Source: Labia minor (Eukaryota; Arthropoda; Insecta; Dermaptera; Spongiphoridae). From it: a stretch of 64,000 nucleotides of DNA. The DNA is taken from NCBI GenBank assembly GCA_963082975.1, contig OY720346.1, forward strand, positions 51,969,759-52,033,758, given 5' to 3'. Position numbers and translations under genes: made by a program. Under the pieces are notes generated by a model, which saw nothing but the letters and a program-made list of their open reading frames with translations, had not been told where the DNA came from and did no database searches. Below are positions 10,202-21,789 of this stretch, piece after piece (position 1 is the first letter of the stretch; every line of letters begins with the position of its first letter).

Positions 10202-10590
10202 TTATAAAATGCTTTTTAATGTTCTTTTTAATAATGTGATAAATGACACTTTTGTTACAACTTCACCAAGATTGTTTCTATACCAATTCATTCTTTCTTT
10301 AATCCAAGCAACTTTCAATGCTATAAATATTTCTACGTTGCAGTATCCGTGAGGGACACTAAGAAGTCTAATAATACAATACAGTGATACTTGACATAGT
10401 CGAACTTTTGTAGATTTTATCACAATTAAATATGCTAGTGGTGACGTAAAAATATTCAACGCATTATCTTCCTTTAATGTTTCAAACACATCATCAAACC
10501 ATTTTCAAATACGCCAATACCTCACTCTGCTCAAAAAGAAAAAAACGGAAACTGAAACGATGCAAAGTGAATTAAGATTTTCTATAGCAA
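10202..10590 (-). pseudogene. hAT transposase C-terminal remnant
   Basis: A 95-codon minus-strand frame contains RLLSVPHGYCNVEIFIALKV followed by AWIKERM, which resembles the hAT dimerisation region (usually LxxPHxNAxxERxFS...K...R). The conserved glutamate is at VEIF. No zinc finger, catalytic core or inverted termini were found around it, so this is a decayed fragment. It is the reverse strand of a stretch otherwise rich in A/T. Confidence 0.55.
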
Positions 10591-11184
10591 ACCATGTAAA
10601 AATGGAAGACAGGTTCCAAGTTTAAAAAAATTGAACATAGTAAACATTTAAAAAACAAAAATAATATAAATTTTTATTACATACATACAAAAAACAAAAA
10701 AAAACGTATTCAATTAAAACAAAATAAACTATTCAATTAATTTATGAAAAACAAAATTAAAATTAATCACTGTCTGATGAGTTCATAGTGGCTGATGTCC
10801 TAAGTCGGCTTTCTTTCACAAAAAAGGAAGAATATTGGGAATTAAAAAATTGTAGAATTTTCAGTTAACTGAAAAAAATTATTTATTTGGAGATAAAACT
10901 AACATTTCAGCAATCAATTATGCTGTTTTCAGAAATGTTGATTTTCTTTTATGTAATTTACATATCTAAAAGAAACAAATCTGTTCTATGTAATTTACAA
11001 TATTTATTTGAAAATTAATTAATATTACAAAATACTATTTACAAAAATTGTGATGATCTCACAAGTAAACGTAAATTTTTAAATATTGTTTTGTCACTTT
11101 TCATTTAATTTTTCATTTACGTGAAAATTCGACAATATTTAAATTGCAATTTACACATCTAAATGAAACGAGCAATTCAATATA
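10591..11184. other. AT-rich intron, no feature seen
   Basis: A/T-rich sequence containing short repeated ATGTAATTTACA-type words near 10,950-11,000; no gene recognised. Confidence 0.5.
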
Positions 11185-12064
11185 AAGGGTGTCCCAAAAT
11201 TAACGCAAGATTTGAATTAAATAGAAAACACAGTTTTTACTTTTTTGATTGTAATTTTTTTAATGATTCATAAAGTACATAGGATAGGGTTATTTATGGA
11301 ATAACACATCGGGCAAATGGCCTCCGCGGCTTTGCATACACATACACACTCGTTTGTCGAAATTTTCCATGACCGTTCTGCATAAATGTGGCTGAATTTC
11401 GTTGATGCAACGTTGAATCTCCTCTTTAATGCACGCGTAGTTGTGGGCTTATTGACGTAGACCTGTGATTTTAGATATTCCCATAAAAAGAAATCTAATG
11501 GTGTTAAATCACACGATCTAGGGGGCCAATTCTGATCACCGAAACGAGAGAGTACACGACCTGGAAATGTCTCATGCAGTAATTGAAGTGTTTCACGGGC
11601 TGTATGGCATGTGGCACCGTCTTGTTAAAACCACATATTTATATTTATATTTATTTATACTTCAATTACTGCATGAGACATTTCCAGGTCGTGTACTCTC
11701 TCGTTTCGGTGATCAGAATTGGCCCCCTAGATCGTGTGATTTAACACCATTAGATTACTTTTTATGGGGATATCTAAAATCACAGGTCTACGTCAATAAG
11801 CCCACAACTACGCGTGCATTAAAGGAGGAGATTCAACGTTGCATCAACGAAATTCAGCCACATTTATGCAGAACGGTCATGGAAAATTTCGACAAACGAG
11901 TGTGTATGTGTATGCAAAGCCGCGGAGGCCATTTGCCCGATGTGTTATTCCATAAATAACCCTATCCTATGTACTTTATGAATCATTAAAAAAATTACAA
12001 TCAAAAAAGTAAAAACTGTGTTTTCTATTTAATTCAAATCTTGCGTTAATTTTGGGACACCCTT
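11185..12064. mobile_element. Palindromic mariner/IS630-type element (two half-elements head to head)
   Basis: An 880-bp element flanked by TA (11,183-11,184 and 12,065-12,066). The arms 11,185-11,590 and about 11,665-12,064 are near-perfect reverse complements separated by about 75 bp, ending in AAGGGTGTCCCAAAATTAAC. The right arm reads on the plus strand as the transposase C terminus (PPRSCDLTPLDYFLWGYLKS...GGHLPDVLFHK). The left arm reads the same on the minus strand and continues into the loop as QDGATCHTARETLQ, but with a stop before the QD motif and one base missing near 11,430. No N-terminal half exists, so it is non-autonomous. Confidence 0.88.
11645..11959 (+). pseudogene. Transposase C-terminal fragment in the right arm
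   Basis: The open frame upstream (from 11,567) reads through the loop; the genuine transposase part starts at about LQLLHETFPGR. It holds the region with the last catalytic aspartate (DLTPLDYFLW) and a C-terminal helical tail. It lacks the DNA-binding domain and the first two catalytic acids. Confidence 0.8.
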
Positions 12065-12065
12065 T

Positions 12066-12360
12066 ATAATTAATATCTATTAAAAAAAAAATTAAAATTA
12101 ATAAATAAAATAAATAATAATAAATAAATAAATGAATTAAAATTACAAATTACATTCTTCAGAGAAAAAAAGAAAATTTAAAAAAATTAAAAAAAAAAAT
12201 TAGTCTCGGACCCAAAACAATGCAACTTCGAAAATCTAACGACGCACAGTGAAAATTAGTACTATTTAAGCAACGACGGAACTTCGATAAAACCGCAAAA
12301 CGAAGTATTGGCATATTCTTTTAAAAAGCATAGATGATTCCCCTACTTATTTTTTTCAGC
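12066..12360. other. AT-rich sequence, no feature seen
   Basis: Runs of A and T followed by a short less biased stretch at 12,190-12,300 that may belong to the pogo-like remnant to its right. Confidence 0.4.
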
Positions 12361-12371
12361 GGTGCGAATAT

Positions 12372-12800
12372 AATGATTTTTGAAAATGGTTGCTTTTGGC
12401 ACATAAAAAGTTTCTGCTGGATATTTTTTGATTATGCCTTTTACAAGCAGTTACTAAAGCCCAATTTACACGGGCTTAGTACTTGCCATTAGTTAAGAGG
12501 TGGGCAAATACTTTTAAGCGCGGGCTTTTTGAACGCACGCCGGCCCGTTGAAAAAGTTGGCTCTTATTTTGATTTTTCGTTCAATTTTTCTAAAAAAAAC
12601 AAGATAAATTTTTTTATTAGTGTTTTCGAAATATGGTCCTCCAGCACGGAAGAGATTTTGAAAATTTCATTTTGGCCCGCGCTTAAAAGTATTTGCCCAC
12701 CCCTGAACTAATGGCAAGTACTAAGCCCGTGTAAATTGGGCTTAAAGGATTTTGTAGCACTTCTTCGATGTAGGATTTCTTGTTTTTCGGCATTTCTAGA
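12372..12800 (-). pseudogene. Possible pogo-like HTH fragment interrupted by a MITE
   Basis: Reading the minus strand across the MITE gives MPKNKKSYIEEVLQ on one side and KKYPAETFYVPKATIFK on the other. This resembles the N-terminal psq-type helix-turn-helix of pogo/CENP-B-like transposases. A frame change is needed, so it is a decayed gene. The identification is tentative because only about 45 residues are visible. Confidence 0.35.
12458..12742. mobile_element. MITE with ~68-bp inverted repeats and TAA duplication
   Basis: 285 bp. Ends are AGCCCAATTTACACGGGCTT inverted, and similarity continues through TTGCCATTAGTT and GTGGGCAAATACTTTTAAGC to about 68 bp. Flanked by TAA at 12,455-12,457 and 12,743-12,745, a 3-bp duplication as in PIF/Harbinger elements. 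No transposase inside; the 60-codon frame across it is not a gene. Confidence 0.8.
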
Positions 12801-13716
12801 TACAATTTTAAATACTGAGTTTTTTTGTGTACATTTCAATATCCACAGCAATAGGAGTGAGGTGATTCTGTTTTAATTACAAATTTTAGTGTTATTTAAA
12901 AAAAGTCAGGATCATTAAGTCACAGTTAATGTTCTAGGTCTAGGCAATTCGTCCATAAAAAATTTGAAGATATTATTTTCTGTTTCAAAATTTATTAAAG
13001 TAGATCACATTTAAGTGTTTTTCCATTTGTAACAAAAAATTAATCGAGTTGGGGGGTGGGGGCGTTATATAATAGGGCAGTTTATCAAATTAAAAATGCC
13101 ATGGTATTTTTTGTCTTTATTTTTCAATTGAAAAAAATCAATTGTCACAGGAAATTATTTTTGTCAACTAATGATTGTTTTACAAAAATCAAAAATGATA
13201 TTGCGAACAGAACAAACATTGATGGCGTGTTATTTAAGTTATTCTAGAACTCATTTATTGTTAGTATTACTTATATTGGTTTAAAACCGTACATTAGTAA
13301 ATTATTTTATACACTTTACCATATATTATATAATACCACAGTTAGTCCGCCAAATATCAATAACTTAAATTTTATTATTTATTAGATATTAAAAAAAATA
13401 GATTTAATTTTTTTTTTTTATATTATTATTTAATTTTTTTAATTTATATAATTGAGAATTTATAATACGTATTATATATATGAAATAAATTAGTAATGTA
13501 TTTATATTTATATATGATTGTGTAATAAATACAATGTTCGTCACAGGTTGCTCCCACAAAAAAATTAAATTAATTTTAGATTGATTTATTTACACAGATA
13601 ATAATAAATTATAATTTTATTTATAAAAAATAAATTATTTTTATTAGATTTAATAGTTTCATTATTTATAAACGTGTATATATAAATTGGATATTAAAAA
13701 TAAAATGAATTGATAC
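12801..13716. other. AT-rich intron, no gene seen
   Basis: Contains a 63-codon plus-strand frame at 13,056-13,247 with no recognisable similarity and no start context, considered chance. The rest is A/T-rich. Confidence 0.5.
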
Positions 13717-13806
13717 CTGATCGAGAAGTGAGGAAACAATTTGACTGGGAGCAAGTAGAACACATTCATCTTGAAGAGGAGTAGCGATTGTCATTTCAAC
13801 CAAACT
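13717..13806 (-). CDS. CMIP: CMIP orthologue, 30-codon exon
   Basis: Thirty codons beginning SLVEMTIATPLQDE and ending IVSSLLDQ, with acceptor GAATAG and donor GTATCA (weak). It corresponds to the TLVDMALTSPLQDD...EIVSKLL part of vertebrate CMIP, a helical region of unassigned function between the PH domain and the leucine-rich repeats. Reading frame is phase 0 at both ends. The following intron, of about 10.1 kb, contains the complete Ty3/gypsy element and the palindromic mariner-type element. Confidence 0.88.
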
Positions 13807-13886
13807 CTATTCCAATTTAATGAAAGAAAATAAATATTAAATAAATATTATATGTATATATATACATACGAACATTTGAAACTCAC

Positions 13887-13958
13887 CCGTAATTCTTTAA
13901 GTACAACTTCAGGCCTTGTGCAAGATTCAAGCACTCGACGATATTTAAACAATTGTTT
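13887..13958 (-). CDS. CMIP: CMIP orthologue, exon after the PH domain (24 codons)
   Basis: The exon translates as KQLFKYRRVLESC followed by TRPEVVLKELR, with acceptor ATTTTAG and donor GTGAGT, phase 0 on both sides. The family counterpart is the KKIYKYKKVL...EVVLKEIR stretch directly after the PH domain of CMIP. An 80-bp intron separates it from the next exon, the only short intron of the gene seen here and free of transposons. Confidence 0.88.
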
Positions 13959-14159
13959 CTAAAATCAAAAACAAGAAAATAATTTATAATAAATTTAGTA
14001 AAAAAAAAAATATTTTTGGTGTAATTTATTTAAAAATGAAATGAAATGAAATTAATGGAAATTCGATAAAAATTTCTTGAATATGTATAAAAGAACCATT
14101 TTGAAACTATGTAGAATAAAATTTTAATTGGTTTAAATTATATTTGTTCTATTCTTATT

Positions 14160-14440
14160 GAAAGCTGCCACAGGGTGAGAGGTTAGCAAAGCTGCCTCAC
14201 ATCCTCGTGGTCCCGAGTTCAAGTCCCGGGCCTGACAAGGAAATTTTTCTAGCTGGGGTTTATGGGACGGAGTCAACTCAGCTCCGGGATCATAATTGGG
14301 AAAGCTTCTTGATAGCGCTCCGATCAAGATAGTGAAGGTAAAGGTTGATAGGACCCGTTCTTCTGATATAATCGACTTGATAGGCGTTGTCCTTGGGTAG
14401 GACGTACAAAGTCAGAAGCTTTTTTTCTATTCTAACACTG
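14160..14440 (+). repeat. tRNA-derived SINE
   Basis: Has a Pol III A-box-like segment (GTGAGAGGTTAGCAAAGCTG) and a B box (CCGAGTTCAAGTCCCGGG) about 45 bp apart, followed by a non-tRNA body and a T run near 14,425. The head is tRNA-like and the body is unrelated, the usual SINE build. A 64-codon minus-strand frame across it is a shadow. Copied by LINE machinery, possibly the RTE family present here. Confidence 0.7.
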
Positions 14441-15236
14441 CTAAAAAGTTAAAATATCAAGGAGTTGTGCTAGGTTAACAAAAATTTTGTTTGTATATAA
14501 AATTGTGGCTACTAGTTTTTTCTATTTTTTACAACAACATTGAGTCTATGCCGGTTCTAGGATTTTCAGCTCACTTGCAAAAACAAAATTTGGCGCCCTT
14601 TCAGACAAATTATCTTTTAAATAATGAATGTAAAAAAATATTTTATTTCTATATTGGCGCCCCTTAAAATTTGGCGCCCTGGGTAGTCGCCCGGATTGCC
14701 CGTCTCTTTACTCGGTTGAGTATCAACAACTACTGTCTAAAATCAAATAAATTTGCATAATCTCTTTTTTAAGGTTGTATTATTGTAGTACCAAAATAAT
14801 TTCTACAAGTAATACGAGAACAACTTTTTGACTATGTTCATATTTTAGGAGTATTAACTAACTAATATAATACATAATTATAATAATAATAATAATAATA
14901 ATAATACTGTTAATATTTAACTTATTTTCTAATTCTTTCATATAAAACAAATGTGTTTCATACATATATTTATAGCTCAGAAAATTTAATTTAATTAAAT
15001 TTGCTTATTCAGATTAGAAGAGTATTTTAATATATAATTATTATTTACTTATTCATACTATAAATTATTTATTATGATAATAAACAATATTCCGTCAATC
15101 TTTTTATAGAATTTTGTTTACATGAAGACTCATGAAAAGGCATGAAAAGGCATTGTCCGTTTAATAATTATCACTTTATTCATATTATTTATTCAAGAAA
15201 TAATATTATTGGCATTTTAAATATTTTAATTCCGTA
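14441..15236. other. Mixed sequence with hAT-MITE fragments
   Basis: Around 14,545-14,715 there are GGCGCCC-rich segments (TTTGGCGCCCT, TATTGGCGCCCC) that resemble the MITE at 17,154, but ends and duplications could not be defined. The remainder is AT-rich with an (AAT)n tract at 14,880. Confidence 0.4.
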
Positions 15237-15244
15237 GTCTAAAT

Positions 15245-15523
15245 CAGTGGGTCCCAAACTTATTTGGCCTCCCGCCCTTTTTTTCAGATAAAATATTACT
15301 AAGTACCTCTGGAAATTAATTTTTTTAATAATTAATAAATTTGAATAGCAATTAAAAAGAAATTTTCCTATTTCGTAAAATTTAGTAAAGATCCGTGTAA
15401 ATCAGAAGCATTATTGAAATTATGAATTATTTATTGAACTCGGAATAGAAAGGTATTACAATTTTCCCCTAGTTCGCTGCAATACCCACCTGGGGGCGGT
15501 AGTGCTCACTTCGGGAATCAGTG
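15245..15523. mobile_element. hAT MITE with 8-bp duplication GTCTAAAT
   Basis: 279 bp from CAGTGGGTCCCAAACTT to GGGAATCAGTG. Exact 8-bp direct repeats GTCTAAAT flank it at 15,237-15,244 and 15,524-15,531, diagnostic of hAT superfamily insertion. No coding sequence; mobilised by a transposase elsewhere. Confidence 0.85.
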
Positions 15524-15531
15524 GTCTAAAT

Positions 15532-16480
15532 TGTTTACATGAATAGGCATGAATAATTCAAATTTAATAGAATAAAAAAAATTATTTATAAAAATAACAA
15601 TTTTTTAAACCTGCAATTATAAGTTCAGTAAATTTTGTAAATGTTACGGGACATCAGTCAAAAACATAAAGTCTTGTTCTGAATAGGTAATTTACTTTTC
15701 TTTTAGAGATCCAGTTATCGGATCAAACAAATCTACAAATCGATTACAACTTTGCATTTATTCTTTTTATATTTGTTGTCAGTAATTTAAAAGACATTTT
15801 AAAACCTATACGGAACGATAATCATTTTTTAAAATACTATAATAAGTTAAGTTCAGCCGACCAGGACTATATAATCTATGAAGCTACTATCATTCTGGTC
15901 AGCACCATTTTATTTCCTACATATTTTAACCGTTTCCAGTAATTAATAATTAATAAATAGGAAAAGTAATCCAAAATGAGGTTCTTTTGGTATACGTTGG
16001 CGTAGCCCCCAAAACAAATGCCCTTAGATATCTTAATTGTAAACGATCGAGAATTGCTTTAGAACTTTAGAAGATTATCAAAAAGTTGGATTTCATTATC
16101 AAAAACAAAAGGAAGAATAAAAGATCGATAGGAGTCAAATTAGCTTATTGAAGTTCTATTTTGTTCTGGCAACAATTTGAGTATATTCAATTTATTTTCT
16201 GTCTTCCATCTAATTTTCCTTCCTTCATTCCAAAGTAATTTTTTATTAAGTAAGCAAAAAATATTACGGGAGGGTAAATCTGAATAAAATAAATACATGG
16301 GGATTTTGAGTTTTTATTTACGTATGAAACACAAATGATGATTCTTATTCTTAGAAGATCTTAAATTGAAATAGATCTCCAATATATAAAATAATATATA
16401 ATATTTTTATATTTAAATTTTGAATTTTTTCCCACTTAACAGAAATTCATTCGTCTACAGGGATTAAAAGATTGCTATTT
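15532..16480. other. Intronic sequence, no gene seen
   Basis: Somewhat less AT-rich around 15,840-16,200. No exon with CMIP similarity and no transposon protein recognised. Confidence 0.5.
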
Positions 16481-16484
16481 ATAT

Positions 16485-16565
16485 ATTTCTTGTCTAATCT
16501 ATCTATATCTGTGGATTTACGGAATTCGAAAGTTCTTGGCCGTAACAACCACATTTCTCAAATTT
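16485..16565 (-). repeat. RTE-type LINE 3' end fragment
   Basis: The minus strand shows the shared LINE tail TTGGCCAAGAACTTTCG-like sequence followed by TAGATA repeats. It is the shortest of seven such tails in the window. Confidence 0.6.
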
Positions 16566-16799
16566 ATATTTCCTGCCAAATAATAAAAAAATAAATAGTA
16601 ATGATCGAAATTAGCTTAACTACTTTTCAAAATAATTTACATTCACTTATGCCTGCAATTGAACCAATTTAATTTTCGAAGTCCAACTGAGTTTTGATCT
16701 CATCAACAGTCGATTTTTTATATAACATATTCAACTTGGATTATTAAGACAAAACTGCATTGATGAACTTAATTATTTTTACAGCGATAAAGCATTATC

Positions 16800-17010
16800 C
16801 TAAAGCATTATAAAAAAAACTGGTATAACCAATTCAATCGTGGCCGAGATTTGGTCCAAAACGAATTTCGTCAAGGTCGTCCAAAGTTATTTGTGCAAAA
16901 AAACATCGATGCTGTTTGTTATCTGATAAAGTAAAATCGCCATGTGTCATACCATGAGATTGTGGCATCTATTAATATAATAAACATGAATAAGTTATTG
17001 CTTGAAGATT
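16800..17010 (+). pseudogene. Mariner transposase N-terminal remnant
   Basis: Plus-strand translation gives YNQFNRGRDLVQNEFRQGRP then FVQKNIDAVCYLI and RHVSYHEIVASINI. This matches the linker between the two helix-turn-helix motifs of mariner transposases (usually FxxFxxGRxSxxDExRxGRP). Stops follow and no catalytic part is left. Confidence 0.6.
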
Positions 17011-17153
17011 TAGTTGAAAGTTAATTTAAGAATAGGGGGGTTATTTCCTTATCTATTTTAGCCTGTTTGTTGAAGAAGACCAAAAATCATAATAAATAAT
17101 ATCAAAAAAATTGGAAAATAAGAAAGATAAAAATGACAAAGAATGATGATATG

Positions 17154-17417
17154 TAGCGCCCGCTCTAGCTTTTTTGCCTCTCCGGACAAAAAGACGAATT
17201 GCCGCCCCTTTAAACAATTTTTTTTTAGTCAGAGCAAAAGTTTAAGACAAAAATCCATCATTCATACATTAAACCGAACAATTACCAAAAAATCAACCAA
17301 TATATATTTTAATTAACTGATTATCATTATTTTATGTTTGTTTTAGACCAAAATGCCGCCCTTTAGATTTGCCGCCCCGGATAAATGTCCGGGTCAGCCG
17401 ACCCTGGAGCGGGCGCT
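17154..17417. mobile_element. MITE with AGCGCCCGCTC inverted ends
   Basis: About 264 bp from AGCGCCCGCTCTAGC to GGAGCGGGCGCT, flanked by the direct repeat GATGATATG (17,145-17,153 and 17,418-17,426). The repeat length of 8-9 bp suggests hAT or a related superfamily. Interior has GCCGCCCC-type words and no coding sequence. Confidence 0.75.
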
Positions 17418-17454
17418 GATGATATGATTCCCAAAAATACACAAAATGAATATA

Positions 17455-17735
17455 CCTATATCGGTGGTTCTACGGAACTTGAAAGTTTTTGGCTGCAGCA
17501 ACATTTCTACAAATGTCCTTATCCTGAGCCACGCCCAACCAATTCCTATTTTCTCCCATCTCTCTTACTTTCCATTCTAAATTGTTCGCCCAGTGCGTCC
17601 TTGGTCTTCCAATCGGTCGCTTCTCAATCAGACTACCCACAACTTTTAGACAATCTCTCCTCTCCCACTCTTGCCAAGTTCTCTCTTTTAATACTCTAAC
17701 TTTGTCCGGAGGCCATGCAATTAATTCCACGAATG
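17455..17735 (-). pseudogene. RTE-type LINE reverse transcriptase C terminus
   Basis: Minus-strand frame includes GSLIEKRPIGRPRTHWANNL and RNWLGVAQDKDICRNVAAAK, the conserved tail of RTE-clade endonuclease-reverse transcriptases (usually GKPxGRRPxGRPRxRWxDN). It is 5'-truncated, as expected of LINE copies that stop reverse transcription early. Confidence 0.75.
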
Positions 17736-17739
17736 TACA

Positions 17740-18440
17740 GTTTCCGCCATTATATAAATGATATATAAAATCTAAAAAGTACAGATTTAATGAATAAAGG
17801 GAGCGTCCAATCGCCTCAGTTGAACTAACTAAAAATAATTTGATATTTCATATCATAAATATTATTATTATTTTTTTATATATTTGTACGATAAGATTTA
17901 TTTGAATTTTGTTCATAATATAATCATGCGTATATTTTTCAATTATATGTTTTTTGATATTGTCAATAAAGACAAATAATTAGAATAAAATAATTAACAT
18001 TAAAATTTAACATATTTACTATTTAATAGAAATATCTATAGACGAGTATTATATATATATATAAATAATATATTTTAATAACCCCTTTTAAATAATTTAA
18101 ATATTTCTTAATTTAGGGTATTCAAATAGTAATTTGTATTATTATTTATTCTCAATTTTGATAGAGATAATTGAATAAAAATATGTATTGAAATCCACAT
18201 CATAGGATATAAAATTTGAACAGAACAAAAATATATCGAAATGTATTTACATATTATAATAAATTTAACAAATTTCAAATTATAATAGAAATAAATGAAT
18301 AAAATATTAAAAAATTGTTATAAGAATAAAGTTAACATTTACATATAAAATTAATAATAAGTAAATAAAACAATAATTAAGGGAACGCGAAATGATTCTA
18401 AAAATATTTATATTATTATATAATTATATAATCTACTCAC
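17740..18440. other. AT-rich intron, no feature seen
   Basis: A/T-rich sequence leading to the small CMIP exon; nothing else recognised. Confidence 0.6.
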
Positions 18441-18491
18441 CTTCCAAAGTATGGAATGAAGCCATTGATCTCTAGTATATGCGTTGCTAGC
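18441..18491 (-). CDS. CMIP: CMIP orthologue, exon encoding the PH C-terminal helix
   Basis: A 17-codon exon (ASNAYTRDQWLHSILWK), with acceptor TTTTCAG and strong donor GTGAGT, phase 0 at both ends. It is the C-terminal alpha-helix of the PH domain, and the invariant PH tryptophan is in RDQW. It closely matches the vertebrate CMIP segment with NSYLRDQWFHSLQWK. The exon is very small and easy to miss by gene prediction. It lies next to a family C repeat that starts about 40 bp upstream in gene orientation. Confidence 0.88.
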
Positions 18492-18528
18492 CTGAAAATA
18501 AAATAACCAAATTATTAGTGTTATATAT

Positions 18529-19175
18529 CTTATCTTATTATGCTAGCTAAAATTGTTTGTATATATAGCCATGGGTTCTCAAAAACCGCTCTAACGATTT
18601 TTTTGAAATTCACACTAGATATAATATTTATAAAGAAAAATTGAGTTTTATTGTTCATATCTCTGGAAAAATACATTTTCATTAGTTTTTTCTTAATTTA
18701 AATTTATATATGGATGACATCACAAATGACATCCATATTGAAATTTGACTCCCGCCTTTTTTTAAAGGATATTGTATTAATATTTTTTTTATATTTAAAA
18801 TATTTTAAAATTTTTTATTTAATTTCGAAATAAAATTAAAAATATATATTTTAATAATATTTTATAATTATAAATTACGATATATATTTATCATTCTTCC
18901 AATAAAAAAAAATATTCATGCACTTAGAAACATACCTAATAATACATATTTATGTATTATTGAGGACCCCAGTTCAATTCATTTTAATCAGATTGATGCA
19001 ATGATGCAACATTTAATAATTGTAATAAATAATTAAAGAATTGTATATTAATATTTTTTAAAGGGTCGAGCGAGAGCCCGGTGTCCCAGGTATTAATATT
19101 ACCAGCCAAACCCAATAATAATGGATCATTTTTTTAACTTAAGTACCGAGCCGAGGCTCGGGGTCCCGGTACTAA
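18529..19175 (+). repeat. Repeat family C copy, full length
   Basis: Begins CTTATCTTATTATGCTAGC, has AACCGCTCTAACGATTTTTT and a CATTAGTTTTTTCTTAATTT block. It ends with two structured motifs: GGGTCGAGCGAGAGCCC and the palindrome CCGAGCCGAGGCTCGG inside GTACCG...CGGTAC. Other copies: 41,891 and 43,404 (both inverted), partial at 42,845. Confidence 0.6.
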
Positions 19176-19285
19176 TATATATAATATATATATATTGATT
19201 TAAAATTATATTTTGCTACATTCTTTTCACAAATAATAAAATGTATAAAGAAATGTTTATTACTAATAAATATGATAGTAGTATA

Positions 19286-19988
19286 CTAGGCGTGTTAAAA
19301 AGAAAAGGTGAATTTTGAATTTTCACGGGTTGTGTACATTCGATTATCGATATTTTTTTTGTTATGTTGGTACACATATGTTTTTGATATGTTGACATTA
19401 TCAGTCATTTTGGATTAGTAGTTTGTTTTTAACAACTGAAAAAGTTAGTCACGTTTTTGTGTGATCTTCGATTTTACTTTAAAAAAATGGATCAAAGTTC
19501 TTGTCAGTAGGTCGGACTGTTAATAAGGAGTACTACAAGGAAGTTATCCAACGTTTGCGTGAAGCAATACGGCTCAAACGATCGGAATTGTAGAAAAACA
19601 AATCATGGATTCTGCATCATGATAATGCACCAACTCGCACATCATTGCTTGTTCGTGATTTTTTGACCAAAAACAACACCGTAACCGCTCAATCGCCGTA
19701 TTCACCAGATTTGGCTCCCTGTGACTTTTTCCTATTCCCAAAACTGAAGAGACCAATGAAAGGAAAGCGTTTTGCCTCAATGGATAAGATAAGACGGAAT
19801 GAAAGAACGAGCTGATGACCATACCGAAAAGCGCATTTCAGAAGTGCTTCGACGATTGGAAAAAGCGCTGGCATAAGTGCATTATATCTGAGGGGAATTA
19901 CTTTGAAGGTGACAAAATGGATATTGATGAATAAATAAATACTTTTCGAAATAATTCAAAATTTACCTTTTCTTTTGAACAAACCTCG
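19286..19988 (+). mobile_element. Internally deleted mariner, copy 1
   Basis: 703 bp flanked by TA (19,284-19,285 and 19,989-19,990) with inverted ends resembling CGAGGTTTGTTCAAAAG. Keeps ...EYYKEVIQRLREAI, HHDNAPTRTS (second catalytic Asp) and SPYSPDLAPCDFFLF (third Asp), but the N terminus and first Asp are deleted and stops and a frame change follow. The two minus-strand frames across it are shadows. Same family as 39,484 and 58,083. Confidence 0.85.
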
Positions 19989-19990
19989 TA

Positions 19991-21780
19991 TTTTCCTTAA
20001 GTCGTTTGTTTGAATGACGGAAAGAAAGAGTTTTTAAATAGAAAGGCCTATCTTCCAGGCGTTTTCAACATGATATGTTTCCTTTATCTTTTTATTTATT
20101 TATTTAATTATTTATTATTATTTATATATTTTATATTTATATATTTATAATTTATTTATTTATTTTTTTCTCAATTTTTTAATAATATATTTTAAACATT
20201 AAACAACAGATTAAATTTCTTTGAACAATTCCATTAATTAAACACATCGGAATTTTAAACTAAACACAAACAACAACACATAAATATATAATAATATATA
20301 ATATATAGTACTAATACAAATATATTGTAATCAAATAATAAATTTTATAATTTATAATTATTTCGAAATAAATATGATTAAAAGATAATATACATAAATT
20401 GGGTGACTAAAAATCAGTTTGTAAACTCCCATAGTCCAAAACATTTATTTTGATTAGAAAACATATATAAGCAGTGTATGGATTTGAATTTTTACTACTT
20501 CAGCAAATATTATTTAACGTAAGTTAATTTGATTTACAACTTAAATGCATTCTATAAGTAACAAGTGGATGGTGGTTATGTAATTTCTTCTAAACTGTGA
20601 AACTTGAATCGTGACTTTTTGATTTTGGTGTTGGTTTGATATATCCCATTAAAAATAAAAATACTTGGAATTTCAGTAATTATTTTTAATTTATGTTAAG
20701 AATATTGTTAATGACCTTGGAGGGTAGAAATGATAAAGAAAATGAATTAGTAGTCATAATTTTTATTTTTATATGAAATATAATCAAGTTTTTCAAGTTT
20801 AGACAAGAATATACCAGTAATAGACAAGTTTTATAAAGAAAAAATATTGCATTTTCTTTCAAACTTATGTTATTTAAATAGAATTACAAAAATATGTAGT
20901 TTTTTACAAAGATGTAATATTATAATATAATATAATAACCAATGTGAACATTTTCTATCCGAATTTGATTAAAGTTCAAACTATGAAACGAATAGTTATT
21001 TTGTAAATATAGATTCTTTGGGTGTTTAATAGCTTAAACTTATGGTGACAAAATAGTATTTTATGTAATATAAATTTTATATAATATATTCAATTTTCTA
21101 TTGCTAATTTTAATGTATTTATGAAGTCCATTCTTATTTTTTAAGCAAAATGTCCAACATTATTTTATTTTCATTTCAAAATTTCATTCCTGTCATTTCC
21201 AACACTAAAATTGCCAAAATCACATAATTATTTTATATTTAAGTATTAAATCATTTTAGTATTATACATAGTATAGAGCTTTAGAGAATTTTGGTAAATT
21301 GGACCCGACCTAGGTATATTTTGGTCATCATTCGAGAACGAGTTTACTTATGCCTATAATTTACACAAATACCTATAGAAATCGAAAAATCCCCAAAAGA
21401 TTTAAAAAAATAAACTACAGAAATACTTTTGAGATAATATTGTTTGTTTTTAAATACATAATAGGCGAGTGATTTAGGATATAAATATAAATTTGTTATG
21501 AACATTTTGTTTTTATATAATAATTCAGAAATATAAATTAAACATTAAAATTTTTAATTTCCACTTTTATCAGTTTATCGAAGAAATTTAATGTTTCCTT
21601 CTTGTAATAATTTTAAAAAAATAATAAAAATTGTTCGTTATTATTTTTTCGGTATAATAAATAACAAGTATCGTGAGTGTTCAATTCAGGGAATAATTAT
21701 GATGAAACAAAAATTAATAATTTATACTTGAATTTACTAAAAGGACTTGTATAGTGATTTTGCTTCTATTCATCACTTTA
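19991..21780. other. Long AT-rich intron stretch, no gene seen
   Basis: Runs of A/T and (TTTA)n-like tracts around 20,090-20,180. No splice-flanked exon, transposase or RNA gene was recognised. Confidence 0.6.
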
Positions 21781-21789
21781 TAACCAGTT

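Noticed and set aside
13056..13247. 63-codon plus-strand frame
   Set aside because: Lys/Phe-rich composition typical of AT-rich DNA, no similarity or context.
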